DNA of 36,516 nt from CAZSHG01 sp964606695 [NCBI: uncultured bacterium] (GCA_964606695.1 CAZSHG010000016.1:1-36516), one strand, 5' to 3'. Numbered from the stretch's first letter, positions 1-7,805 are shown. Numbers and translations: made by a program. Notes: generated from the letters alone by a model not told the origin.

Positions 1-103
1 TGAGTTTCCCCTGGTAGGTGAAAATCTGTGGAAAGTCCGCAAAAAGAGAAACGCAAGCGCACATTACACAAATCAAGAACCCTAAGATTATTTTATATTT
101 CAT
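1..103 (-). CDS. Secreted protein, N-terminal 34 codons only (cut by window edge)
   Basis: An ATG at 103 is preceded by an AAAGGG ribosome binding site about 8 nt upstream and opens a frame that stays open to the window edge. The first 22 residues form a typical signal peptide: MKYK, then a hydrophobic stretch ending in SLFA. The mature start reads DFPQIFTYQGKL. The TYQG(K/R)L motif just after a signal peptide is common at the start of large secreted proteins of FCB-type bacteria. Nothing can be said of the rest of the protein. The signal peptide and ribosome binding site make it convincing despite its length. Confidence 0.7.
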   Translation of the reverse strand, partial: MKYKIILGFLICVMCACVSLFADFPQIFTYQGKL

Positions 104-305
104 AATATAGCCCTTTATTTGTAAATGTAATAATCATCATCTAAATACATGTTCGCAATTTGTGTTCCATATACATAACCTATTGATTAACAACATCCTG
201 AATATAATAGATTTGCCAGATCGGGTTTTATTGCCCAACTACAGGTTACTTCAAAATTAAATCGTTTCCGGGTAAGTATATTTGCGTGCTCATTCCCCAT
301 AGGAT

Positions 306-1115
306 TTATTCTCCTCTCAAATTTTCCAATTCAATCGGTTTCGCTTCTTCCCAGAGTGAATCGAAAGCTCTATTCAGAAGCCCAACCAGGTCATTATTGT
401 TAACCAGAATAGCCAGTTGTTTATCGGGATTTTCGTTATATCTCAGAGCTAAAAGAGCGCTTTTTTCATCGAAAACCTCCATTTTGCCGGGAAAAGACGG
501 CAGATGCCGAACCGGATGCCCCAGTTCGAGATACATCCTTATTTTCTTGATACCCTCCGGGTCTTTCAACATCACGGATTCTACAAGAAGGTAAATAGTA
601 ATGTTTTTTTCAGCGTATTCCTTCACCCATTCGTGTTGCACTTCAAGCGTAGAGGGGAAAAATAGCGGTTCCCTATAAAGGGATTTCCGCGATTCGTGGA
701 TTATCAAAGTTCCGGCCTCTTTCCTAATCGTCTCCTTTCCGTATAACATAATCAAATCCCGGCCGTAGTCGTTATTTTCGGCCTTTTTTTCGTAGAGAGA
801 TTCCGCCCTGTCGATAATCCTCCCTATGGTCTCCGGAATTCTCTCCTTTTCCCTCTCGACCTCGGACATCCTATCCTTGAGGATTTCCTCGAAAATATTC
901 CTGGGATCCACGGGGAAAAAGCGCAACGGTTTGCCGGAAATTTCGCCAATCAGTCCTCTTTTAAGAATATCCTTGATTGCCCTATATGCCGTAGCTCTCG
1001 GAAGCCCCGCCTCCCTGGCACAATCGTCCACGGTCGCCTCGCCGAGTTTTAACAAGGCTTCATAGACTTCTGCTTCTCTATCGCTAAAACCGGCTTCCAT
1101 AAGTAATTTCTTCAT
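306..1115 (-). CDS. TrmB-family transcriptional regulator
   Basis: A 269-aa DNA-binding regulator. Residues 1-65 form a winged helix-turn-helix of the TrmB/sugar-specific type (AGFSDREAEVYEALLKLGEA, then GLPRATAYRAIKDILKRGLI). A short coiled stretch follows (about 75-105), then a C-terminal effector-binding domain containing IHESRKSLYREPLFF and NITIYLLVE, as in TrmB proteins. In that family the C-terminal domain senses sugars or other small ligands; the ligand here is unknown. I start it at ATG 1115, which has GAGGA about 10 nt upstream, rather than GTG 1124, where the same GAGGA would be almost touching the start. A palindrome lies 24-45 nt upstream, which suggests autoregulation. It stands alone, downstream of nothing obvious, and its target could be the neighbouring porin or distant genes. 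Confidence 0.85.
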   Translation of the reverse strand: MKKLLMEAGFSDREAEVYEALLKLGEATVDDCAREAGLPRATAYRAIKDILKRGLIGEISGKPLRFFPVDPRNIFEEILKDRMSEVEREKERIPETIGRIIDRAESLYEKKAENNDYGRDLIMLYGKETIRKEAGTLIIHESRKSLYREPLFFPSTLEVQHEWVKEYAEKNITIYLLVESVMLKDPEGIKKIRMYLELGHPVRHLPSFPGKMEVFDEKSALLALRYNENPDKQLAILVNNNDLVGLLNRAFDSLWEEAKPIELENLRGE

Positions 1116-1138
1116 TAATACCACGTCCTCGATAATGT

Positions 1139-1160
1139 TGTCCGTTCACATGAATGGACA
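1139..1160. promoter_or_regulatory. Palindromic operator candidate of the TrmB-family gene
   Basis: TGTCCGTTCA-CA-TGAATGGACA is a 22-bp palindrome with one mismatched pair, 24-45 nt upstream of the regulator's ATG. Its symmetry and position fit binding by a dimeric winged-helix regulator. No convincing -35/-10 pair could be assigned around it. Confidence 0.5.
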
Positions 1161-1284
1161 GTTAAAAGATGTGAGAAAATAAGCTGAAATCAAGTTATTT
1201 TTTTCGTAATTCGTGCAGTTCATCTGATATATATATTTCGAAAAATCCCTAAATTACTCTAATCCAACGGATTGAAATACGCAA

Positions 1285-1353
1285 GGGGGATTTTATCGTG
1301 AATTCAAATCACGGCGATGAAAATCCCCCGGCCACTTTCAACCAAGTGACCGG
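1285..1353 (-). terminator. Double hairpin downstream of the porin gene
   Basis: Two adjoining stem-loops follow the porin stop codon. The first pairs GGGGGATTTT (1285-1294) with AAAATCCCCC (1320-1329), with CGTGA/TCACG inside. The second pairs CCGGCCACTT (1328-1337) with AAGTGACCGG (1344-1353). They share two C residues, so both cannot form completely at once. There is no long U-tract on the porin strand, so this is a terminator or 3'-end stabilising structure rather than a textbook intrinsic terminator. Confidence 0.5.
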
Positions 1354-1388
1354 GCAAGGTCTATTGATTTGAAATGCGGTTAATTGCG

Positions 1389-2408
1389 TCAGTCGAATCG
1401 CATCTGAAATTCGGCGACCAGATTATCCGGCTCGTCATTCCCCTCGCCGGTGACCATCTCGTAATTTACGCGGAAATGGCTGAGCCATTTGGTCTCGTCG
1501 AAACCGAAGGTGAGGCCGAAGGTCATGCGGTCGATTTTGTCGCCGTCGGCGGGCGGGTCCAGATAATCGTAGCGGAAGCCGGGGGTAACGTAGTGCAGGA
1601 GCTTCGTATCCACCGGAATGTCGTATTGAGCGTAGGCGTAGAGCGCGCTGGTCATGTCGCCGTCGTAATCCTGAATCGAGGTTTCCGCGGTGACGTAAAG
1701 CCCCTTCAGCTTGTATGACAGATTCGCGCTGTAGAAATTCCGGGGGAGCGCGTCGTCTTCGACCGGATTATTGTCCTTGCCCATCGAGGCCGCTCCGGAG
1801 AAGAAAAGCCCCTCTATCGGGCGAGCTTCCGCACGAGCGACAATATTCTTATGATTATTCGCGTCGACAACGTTCATCCCCGAACCGTTGACCACGCCGC
1901 CGTAGAGAGTGAATTTTTCGTGATTGTATTTCAGATACGCCCCGATGTCGCGATAGGCCGGAGAATTGCGAACCACATAACCCCGGCCGATGAAATCCGT
2001 CTTCGACGCCGACTGCAGATTCTCCGTTCCGAAAGGAGTCACGAACTGCCCGACCGTCAACTGCAGATGATCGATCGGCTTGAACCGAATCTCCGCGTCC
2101 AGTATCGCGGCAACGTTTCTGGAATCGACCATCAAAGAGCCGAGGGTATCACTTTCCACCCCGGTCAGCGCGGCGGCGTCGAAATATGCGAACACGAACA
2201 CCTGCGAATATTCGTTGATATCCGCCACGAAGCCCAGCGTGGAAAGTAGCATATCGAACTGCCCGGAGTTATCCCCCTCATCTTCGATAGTGTATCTGTA
2301 GCCGCTACGAAGATAGCCGAACCAGTTGATGGTGGCGTTCTTCTGCGCAATCAGCGAACTCGCGGCGATGGAAACGATTATAATCGTGATAAGCAGTGAC
2401 TTTTTCAT
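1389..2408 (-). CDS. Porin-like outer-membrane beta-barrel protein (phosphate-selective porin O/P type)
   Basis: A 339-aa protein with a clear signal peptide (MKKSLLITIIIVSIAASSLI, then AQ) followed by alternating amphipathic beta-strands to the C-terminus, which ends in EFQMRFD with an aromatic near the end as in barrel proteins. Segments such as LQLTVGQFVTPFGTENL and GRGYVVRNSPAYRDIGAYLKY recall the phosphate-selective porin O/P family: a GQF motif, a PFG turn, and a 'R..GA.L.Y' strand. The ATG at 2408 is chosen over one 30 nt upstream because GGAAAGGA sits at ideal distance before it and it begins directly with the signal peptide. The solute is not predictable; phosphate specificity should not be assumed. 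Confidence 0.75.
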   Translation of the reverse strand: MKKSLLITIIIVSIAASSLIAQKNATINWFGYLRSGYRYTIEDEGDNSGQFDMLLSTLGFVADINEYSQVFVFAYFDAAALTGVESDTLGSLMVDSRNVAAILDAEIRFKPIDHLQLTVGQFVTPFGTENLQSASKTDFIGRGYVVRNSPAYRDIGAYLKYNHEKFTLYGGVVNGSGMNVVDANNHKNIVARAEARPIEGLFFSGAASMGKDNNPVEDDALPRNFYSANLSYKLKGLYVTAETSIQDYDGDMTSALYAYAQYDIPVDTKLLHYVTPGFRYDYLDPPADGDKIDRMTFGLTFGFDETKWLSHFRVNYEMVTGEGNDEPDNLVAEFQMRFD

Positions 2409-2521
2409 AGCGTCCTTTCCTTCGAGGTCAATTTTCAATCACCGCATAAAATAAAGCGGAATGGGTGTTTTGACAAGGGAAAACGCTATCTCATTAAACT
2501 CTCAGTTCTCCCCACGCATCC

Positions 2522-2678
2522 GCCTGTCACGGTTCTTGCTATCGATTATTACTAAATTTCCACATTTTCTAGCAGGCAAGAACCGCGCCAGGCTATGTTC
2601 GGCGGCTGTCACGCCGTTTGCTACGTTATTCACTAATTTTTGGCTTTTTCTTTGGATACAAACGTCGCGCCAGCCGCC
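2522..2678. repeat. Dispersed double-hairpin repeat, copy A
   Basis: Two consecutive imperfect hairpins separated by 7 nt. Hairpin 1: GCCTG (2522-2526), TCA, CGGTTCTTGC (2530-2539), a 36-nt loop, GCAAGAACCG (2576-2585), CGC, CAGGC (2589-2593). Hairpin 2: GGCGGCTG (2601-2608), TCA, CGCCGTTTG (2612-2620), a 38-nt loop, CAAACGTCG (2659-2667), CGC, CAGCCGCC (2671-2678). Both keep the same 3x3 internal loop, TCA opposite CGC. A second copy lies at 12964-13121 with the same layout. I do not recognise the family. Confidence 0.75.
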
Positions 2679-2721
2679 TTAATGTTAACTCTAACGTCTC
2701 ACATCAACCTCTTAAGCCCGG

Positions 2722-3450
2722 CTATTTATCCAGCCGCTCGATTTCCCCGCTACCGTTGATTTCCGGGGAGACGTCCGGGGCGCCGATATATTTGACATTG
2801 CCGAAGCCGTTTATTTCGACGTCCAGTTTCTTTACGACCTCCAGCGATACATCGCCGATGCCGTTTATCTCGATTTCGGCCTCCTGTGCTACGAATGACA
2901 GCGCGTCGATATCCGCCTGGCCGTTGATTTCCACCGAGAACGTCCTGGCGGCGCCGCCCAGTTCGATATTCCCGCGCCCGTTGATATCGACGTCCATCTC
3001 CTCGGTCTCGATATCCATATCCACGCGACCGTTGCCGTTAATCGTCAGATGCATCCCGTCGGTGTCCAGCGGGGTTTGAGTCTTGAGCACCGCGAAACCG
3101 TCTATAACGATCACGCGCCAGTGCGGCGACGAGACATAGATTCGCACGTTATTGCTCGACCGGAACCACTCGTCGTTCCAGATGGTCAGCATCCCTTCGC
3201 TGACCTCGGACTGGATCATCGGCAGGATATTGTCGTCCGCCTCGACGACCAGCGAGAAGGTATTCTCCTGCGTGATAAAGACCTCGAAATCCGCGCGTGT
3301 GACATAGGTTTCGCTCTTGATTTTCAATTCGCTGAACGGCTCAACCTCCCGATCCTCGCTCTCGATCCGCCCGGAACCGTTAGTAAACAACCACCCGCCG
3401 GATGCCGCAACAGCAAGCCCCACAATAAGCAAAACGATATATTTCCTCAT
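2722..3450 (-). CDS. GIN-domain (DUF2807) exported protein
   Basis: A 242-aa exported protein. Residues 1-24 are a signal peptide or anchor (MRKYIVLLIVGLAVAASGGW). The rest is a repetitive beta-rich domain in which short strands end in (E/D)INGxG: TINGNGRV, DINGRGNI, EINGQADI, EINGIGDV, EINGFGNV and EINGSGEI. This is the hallmark of the putative auto-transporter adhesin head GIN domain (DUF2807), which is expected to form a right-handed beta-helix. Biochemical function in that family is unclear. The ATG at 3450 is preceded by GGGAGAATT, and the longer upstream reading has no signal peptide at its own start. It is divergent from the 86-aa gene at 3674. Confidence 0.85.
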   Translation of the reverse strand: MRKYIVLLIVGLAVAASGGWLFTNGSGRIESEDREVEPFSELKIKSETYVTRADFEVFITQENTFSLVVEADDNILPMIQSEVSEGMLTIWNDEWFRSSNNVRIYVSSPHWRVIVIDGFAVLKTQTPLDTDGMHLTINGNGRVDMDIETEEMDVDINGRGNIELGGAARTFSVEINGQADIDALSFVAQEAEIEINGIGDVSLEVVKKLDVEINGFGNVKYIGAPDVSPEINGSGEIERLDK

Positions 3451-3602
3451 AATTCTCCCTTGACCAAGTATTTCAATTGAAGAAAAAATAAACCAACGGC
3501 CTGAAAAGGGCAACATCAAATTATACCACGCCCATTTTTCCTTACAACAATAACATTTTCCCTGCATTCAGTAACTTTTTATTGTTTTTCGATAAAAAGT
3601 TC

Positions 3603-3630
3603 TTGACTTTCGATTTTTCATCATTATATT
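3603..3630 (+). promoter_or_regulatory. Sigma-70 type promoter for the 86-aa/DUF2975/HTH unit
   Basis: TTGACT (3603-3608), a 16-nt spacer and TATATT (3625-3630) lie 44 nt upstream of the ATG at 3674, in the divergent gap from the GIN-domain gene. Confidence 0.5.
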
Positions 3631-3673
3631 TACCCTTGAAGTTGAAAACAAAACTCTACCGAAAGGAAACAAA

Positions 3674-3934
3674 ATGAAAACAAGAAGTAACAACGTCGCT
3701 GGAATCCTGGACATCGCCTGCGCGATTTCGCTGATGGTGATCCTTCTCGTCAGCCTGAATATCGCCATATTCTACGTCCCCGGTCAGGGCGGGTTCGCAT
3801 TCCCCAGCATCAGCATCTCGCAGAACACCGCGGATACGACCACCGCAATAATAGCAACCGCGCGTGGAATCGTAAATAACGTGGGCAACGTTCTGGTGAA
3901 CGCAGTTCAATATTCAACCGTATTTGGAGGTTAA
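3674..3934 (+). CDS. Small membrane protein, 86 aa, first gene of a DUF2975-HTH unit
   Basis: I do not recognise this protein. It has one strongly hydrophobic segment (about residues 9-34, ILDIACAISLMVILLVSLNI), then a Ser/Thr/Asn-rich stretch and a second moderately hydrophobic segment (about 57-78). That fits a signal anchor or one to two membrane passes. AAAGGA lies at good distance before the ATG. The DUF2975 gene starts 3 nt after its stop, so the two are very likely cotranslated. Tight coupling to a membrane protein and a Cro/C1-type regulator suggests that it belongs to the same module, but its role is unknown. Confidence 0.7.
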   Translation: MKTRSNNVAGILDIACAISLMVILLVSLNIAIFYVPGQGGFAFPSISISQNTADTTTAIIATARGIVNNVGNVLVNAVQYSTVFGG

Positions 3935-3937
3935 AAA

Positions 3938-4450
3938 ATGGAAAAATTACAAAAACAAAGCCGCATTTTCCGCATCATCGGACAAATCGGATTCTGGTTG
4001 GCGATCTTAGCAGGAACCGTCGCAATCGCCGTGATCTGGTTAGCGCCCTCGGGTAACGTCGAAATCAAAATCGACAACGTCCAATACAACATCGAGCAGC
4101 TACAGACGTCGCACCAATTCCTGCTTTCGCTCAATGTCCTGCTCGTGGTAATCGTCATCGCCTATGGCCTCTACCATTTCCACCGTCTATTCAAACTCTA
4201 CGAACAGGGCGAAATTTTCGGCAAAGCCAACGTCCGCCATTTCGCCGGAATCGGTAAAGCCATGTTGCTATGGTTCGTGGCGAAAGTATTCACAAGCGCC
4301 GCTATGATCCCTCTCGCCGAATACGCCGAAAACGGCACGAGGGTGGAATTGAGCTTGAGCAGTCTAATCATCGGCGTCGCGATAATCTTGATTTCCAAAG
4401 TAATGGACGAAGGCAGAAAAATCCACGAAGAACAAGAATTGACCATTTAG
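3938..4450 (+). CDS. DUF2975 membrane protein
   Basis: A 170-aa integral membrane protein with four hydrophobic helices (about 11-33, 65-87, 108-130 and 138-157). The first loop (about 34-63) is polar, and YGLYHFHRLFKLYEQGEIFG lies between helices 2 and 3. This layout, the FxxYxxGxIF motif and the adjacent small Cro/C1-type regulator match the DUF2975 family, typically paired with such a regulator (as in Bacillus yoaS-yozG). The molecular function of DUF2975 is unknown. The next gene starts 9 nt downstream. Confidence 0.85.
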   Translation: MEKLQKQSRIFRIIGQIGFWLAILAGTVAIAVIWLAPSGNVEIKIDNVQYNIEQLQTSHQFLLSLNVLLVVIVIAYGLYHFHRLFKLYEQGEIFGKANVRHFAGIGKAMLLWFVAKVFTSAAMIPLAEYAENGTRVELSLSSLIIGVAIILISKVMDEGRKIHEEQELTI

Positions 4451-4459
4451 GGGGATATC

Positions 4460-4669
4460 ATGGCTATCGTAGTAACATTGGACGTCATGCTCGCGATCCG
4501 CAAGATGCAGTTGAACGAACTGGCCGATGCGGTCGGAATCACACCTCAAAATCTATCGGTGTTGAAAACCGGACGTGCTAAAGCGATTCGCTTCTCGACT
4601 CTGGAGGAAATATGCCGCGCCCTAGAATGCCAGCCCGGCGACATCCTCAAATACGAACCGGAAGAGTGA
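4460..4669 (+). CDS. Small Cro/C1-type (XRE) helix-turn-helix regulator
   Basis: A 69-aa protein made almost only of a Cro/C1 helix-turn-helix domain: MLAIRKMQLNELADAVGI, TPQNLSVLKTGRAKAIRFST and LEEICRALECQPGDILKY. The last motif is the usual end of this single-domain family, where the C-terminal YEPEE is the normal finish. GGGGG lies upstream of the ATG. It is the third gene of the unit and by analogy with other DUF2975 pairs probably regulates it, either directly at the promoter near 3603 or in response to the membrane partner. A terminator follows 25 nt after the stop. Confidence 0.9.
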   Translation: MAIVVTLDVMLAIRKMQLNELADAVGITPQNLSVLKTGRAKAIRFSTLEEICRALECQPGDILKYEPEE

Positions 4670-4694
4670 ACGAATTCGACATTAACAACCAAAT

Positions 4695-4725
4695 GCCGCG
4701 CCCAACTTCGGACGCGGCTTTTTTT
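4695..4725 (+). terminator. Intrinsic terminator after the HTH gene
   Basis: GCCGCG (4695-4700) pairs with CGCGGC (4713-4718), with a further CC/GG pair towards the loop, followed by seven T residues. Confidence 0.85.
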
Positions 4726-4730
4726 ATAAT

Positions 4731-4855
4731 CCTGTCATTTCGACCAAAGGGAGAAATCTCTTTGTTTATCGAAAAGATTCCCGCTGGCTACCGCCCTCGC
4801 AATGACACAGCAAGTAAGAGATTTCTCGTCGCTTCGCTTCCCTCGAAATGACAGG
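4731..4855. repeat. Palindromic intergenic element (TGTCATTTCGA type)
   Basis: CCTGTCATTTCGA (4731-4743) is the exact reverse complement of TCGAAATGACAGG (4843-4855). Further in, GAGAAATCTC (4751-4760) is the reverse complement of GAGATTTCTC (4818-4827). The two arms differ by an 8-nt length difference between these blocks. The element has no coding potential and sits right after a terminator. Intergenic palindromes of this type (CTGTCATTTCGA ... GAGAAATCTC) recur in many bacterial genomes, so I treat it as a MITE-like dispersed repeat. Confidence 0.75.
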
Positions 4856-4968
4856 AGTTTGTAACATATTGTGTGGAATTAAAAAGTGGTTGAAAAAAGA
4901 GGCCACGAGGACTTCCTTAAATAACCCATTCGACATTCTTCATTCATAATTCTACATTCATTTGGCCT

Positions 4969-4997
4969 TTGACATTTACCCCCTCTATCCGTATTTT
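4969..4997 (+). promoter_or_regulatory. Promoter giving a near-leaderless mRNA for the 915-aa protein
   Basis: TTGACA (4969-4974), a 17-nt spacer and TATTTT (4992-4997). The expected transcription start is about 5004-5007, at or within a few bases of the ATG at 5007, which has no ribosome binding site. Confidence 0.6.
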
Positions 4998-5006
4998 CTT
5001 CCAGAT

Positions 5007-7754
5007 ATGAGACGCGCTATCGTCATACTGCTAATTCTCGCTGTCACGTTGCCCGCGCAATATTATTTCGGCAAGAATAAAATCCAATACGCCGATTACG
5101 ACTGGCAACGCTTGCGCACTGAACATTTCGATATCTACTTCTTCGCCGAGGAGGAGCAGTTGGCGCGGATCGCCGCGCACGAAGTCGAGAAGTATTGGGA
5201 GGATCACGTCGGTAATTTCCGTTTCGTGCCGCGATCGCGTATTCCAGTGGTCGTCTATCCCGCGCCGAACCTGTTTCAGGAGACGAACACCATCCCATGG
5301 ATACTGCCAGAAGGCGTCGGCGGTTTCACCGAGTATTTCAAAGGCCGCGTCGTTCTGCCCTACAACGGCCGTTATCGCGATTTCCGCCACACGCTCAAGC
5401 ACGAACTCGTTCACGCCTTCATCTTGCATAAAAACACCTTCGTCCACGATGCGCACGAGCTGTTTTTCCTGTCCTTCCTGCCGCTGTGGTTCGAAGAGGG
5501 CCTGGCGGAGCACCTGTCCGAGCGCACATCCCCGGAGATGGAGATGGTCGTCCGCTCAGCGCTCCTTGAGGACGATTTCGTCCCGCTAAGCCGGATATAT
5601 AGCATCAGTGGCTCATTCAAGATGTATAAGGAGGCGCAGAGCTTCATGGACTGGCTCGCGCGCAATTACGGCGAGGGCCGTGTCACGTCGATACTGGACG
5701 ATATCCACGATTTCCGCTATTTCGACGAGCTATTCGAGGCGCATTTCGGGTTAACAGTCGATGAGGCGGGCCGCCGGTGGGAAAAGGATATCAAGGAAAA
5801 ATACTGGCCGATGATCACCGAGGGCCAGCTCCCCGAAGAGGCTGGCGAGGTTGTGACATCGAAAAAGGACGGTATCAATCTGTCACCGATAAGCTACCAA
5901 TTCGAGGGCGATTCCGCCCGCTCATTAATCTTCCAGTCAACGCGTATGGGCTACGCTGGAATCTATCGCATGACGCGAGGCAAGGCGGAACTCATCGTCA
6001 AAGCCGGCCTGGACAAGGATATGGTGCAGATGCATCTCTTCCAAAATAGCCTGTCCATCTCCGATGCCGGAGTGATCGCGCTTTCGGTCAAGGTCGAGGG
6101 CGGCGATATGCTGACCCTCGTCAATGCTACATCCGGCGAAATACTGCGTCAATCGCGATGCCCCTGTGTTCCCGGAATCGGTAGCCCGCAAATCGATAGC
6201 GCGTCCAGACGCGTGGTCTTCAGCGGCACCGGATTGAATGGTTTCTCCGACCTTTATATATACGACATTGAAGCCGACAGCTTCACCCAGCTTACCGACG
6301 ACGTATTCGGCGATTTCGACCCGGCCTTCTCCGACGGCCACATCGTCTTCGCCAGCGAACGTGTCGAGGGCGAGGGCGAGCGTATCGGCCTCTGCCGAAT
6401 CCCCACCTACGGCGGCGCTATCGAAGTGCTCACGGGCGCGGAAGGCTCATTCGCGCAACCTTACGTCCGCGACGACGGCCGTATTCTGGTTGCCCTGCGA
6501 CAGGACGATATATCCAACATCTGGGAATACGCCCCCGGTAATTCTGCATTACATAAACGAACTAATATATTAACCGGACTCTTCGAACCTTCGAGCTACG
6601 GAACGGACAGTATTGCCGCGACAGTTTACACAAAAACCGGCTACCAGATAATGACCCTCCCCGCGAACACCGCTTACGACAGCCTCGCCACGTCATGGCA
6701 ACCCTGGGAAAGAACCTGGGCACCTCGCCAGCTTCCTTCCGAGGTCGCCGCCGGCAAAATCGGGTACGATACTCGTCTCTCCTTCGACGTCGCTCAGGGA
6801 GCTATCTCCACAAGCACGGCCATGGAGTCCGGCGGCGGAATCGAGGGCCTGTTCTCAGACATGCTGGGCGACAGGCAGGTCTATTTTATGGTTTACGACG
6901 AGTTCAGCGAATGGAAAAATATCCTGCGCAACTTGAACATCGCCGCGATATATTACGATATGGAAGACCGCCCGATATGGGGCGCTGGCGGCTACCATTT
7001 CTACACCGAGGGCTACAACCCCTACGATTTCGGCTTCTCCGAAGAGACCGCCGGCGCGATGGGCATGGTCGGCTACCCCTTCAACCGCTTCCTGCGTGCG
7101 GAGGTCACCGCCTACGCCTACTATTCCGAAAAGTCCTACTTCGCGGACATCGAACCTGTGCGCCACGGCGGTTTTGGCTCGCTCAAATTATCCCTCATCC
7201 GAGATAACTCCATATGGGGACGCACCGGCCCGATTCAGGGCTTCCGCGGCAACGCCACAGTCGGCGGGACCATGCGGTTCAATACCGGCGAAATCTCCAG
7301 CTACCTTGCCAGCGCCGATTTGCGATACTACCTGCGCCTGACAAAACGCTCCGCCCTGGCCTTCCGCGCGGTGGGACGCACATCAGGCGGCCCCGAACCC
7401 GAACGCTTCTGGATGGGCGGCACGTGGGATTTCCGAGGCTACCCCTTTTATTACTTTTACGGCCGCAACCTGGTCTTCTCCAGCACCGAACTCCGTTTCC
7501 CCGTGCTCGACCAATTTCGTCTAAAATTTCCTTTCCTGGACGCCAACATGCATGGCATTCGCGGCGCACTCTTCTTCGACGTCGGCCAGGCGTGGGAGGA
7601 CGAACGCAAACCGCTGACAGGCTCCGTCGGCACAGGCCTGCGCATGAACCTGGGCAACGTCACCTGCCTCCGCTTCGATGTCTCCTGGCGCACCGATTTC
7701 CACTCCGACTTCCAGCGTCCCTACTACGACATCTTCTTCGGCTGGGATTTTTAG
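5007..7754 (+). CDS. Metallopeptidase - TolB-like propeller - Omp85-type barrel fusion
   Basis: A 915-aa outer-membrane protein. Residues 1-17 are a signal peptide. About 20-260 is a gluzincin (peptidase MA-like) domain with HELVH at 132-136 and WFEEGLAEHLS around 161-171 supplying the probable third zinc ligand. About 270-560 holds beta-propeller blades of the TolB/PD40 type (SDLYIYDIEADSFTQLTDD, GHIVFASER). About 600-915 is a C-terminal barrel related to the bacterial surface antigen/Omp85 family, with FRGY near residue 808 as the (V/I/F)RG(F/Y) loop motif and a typical barrel end (YYDIFFGWDF). No POTRA domain is visible; the peptidase and propeller sit where POTRAs would be. A TTG at 4962 would lengthen it, but it lies upstream of the promoter and would bury the signal peptide. 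Substrate unknown. Confidence 0.85.
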   Translation: MRRAIVILLILAVTLPAQYYFGKNKIQYADYDWQRLRTEHFDIYFFAEEEQLARIAAHEVEKYWEDHVGNFRFVPRSRIPVVVYPAPNLFQETNTIPWILPEGVGGFTEYFKGRVVLPYNGRYRDFRHTLKHELVHAFILHKNTFVHDAHELFFLSFLPLWFEEGLAEHLSERTSPEMEMVVRSALLEDDFVPLSRIYSISGSFKMYKEAQSFMDWLARNYGEGRVTSILDDIHDFRYFDELFEAHFGLTVDEAGRRWEKDIKEKYWPMITEGQLPEEAGEVVTSKKDGINLSPISYQFEGDSARSLIFQSTRMGYAGIYRMTRGKAELIVKAGLDKDMVQMHLFQNSLSISDAGVIALSVKVEGGDMLTLVNATSGEILRQSRCPCVPGIGSPQIDSASRRVVFSGTGLNGFSDLYIYDIEADSFTQLTDDVFGDFDPAFSDGHIVFASERVEGEGERIGLCRIPTYGGAIEVLTGAEGSFAQPYVRDDGRILVALRQDDISNIWEYAPGNSALHKRTNILTGLFEPSSYGTDSIAATVYTKTGYQIMTLPANTAYDSLATSWQPWERTWAPRQLPSEVAAGKIGYDTRLSFDVAQGAISTSTAMESGGGIEGLFSDMLGDRQVYFMVYDEFSEWKNILRNLNIAAIYYDMEDRPIWGAGGYHFYTEGYNPYDFGFSEETAGAMGMVGYPFNRFLRAEVTAYAYYSEKSYFADIEPVRHGGFGSLKLSLIRDNSIWGRTGPIQGFRGNATVGGTMRFNTGEISSYLASADLRYYLRLTKRSALAFRAVGRTSGGPEPERFWMGGTWDFRGYPFYYFYGRNLVFSSTELRFPVLDQFRLKFPFLDANMHGIRGALFFDVGQAWEDERKPLTGSVGTGLRMNLGNVTCLRFDVSWRTDFHSDFQRPYYDIFFGWDF

Positions 7755-7805
7755 GGCAAGGACGACCAAACCCCCGTCCTATGCTTCCCGATCCTCCTCT
7801 CCAAC

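Noticed and set aside
25-45. RNase P RNA-like motif GGAAAGTCCG
   Set aside because: The match is only 10 nt, no other RNase P signature is near, and the minus strand there encodes a convincing signal peptide.
2522-2678. Integron attC site
   Set aside because: The hairpin plan resembles attC, but the R and L box consensus (GTTRRRY with RYYYAAC) is absent, and there is no integron integrase or gene cassette array nearby.
4731-4855. Insertion sequence
   Set aside because: It is 125 bp with inverted arms but no transposase; a non-coding dispersed palindrome fits better.
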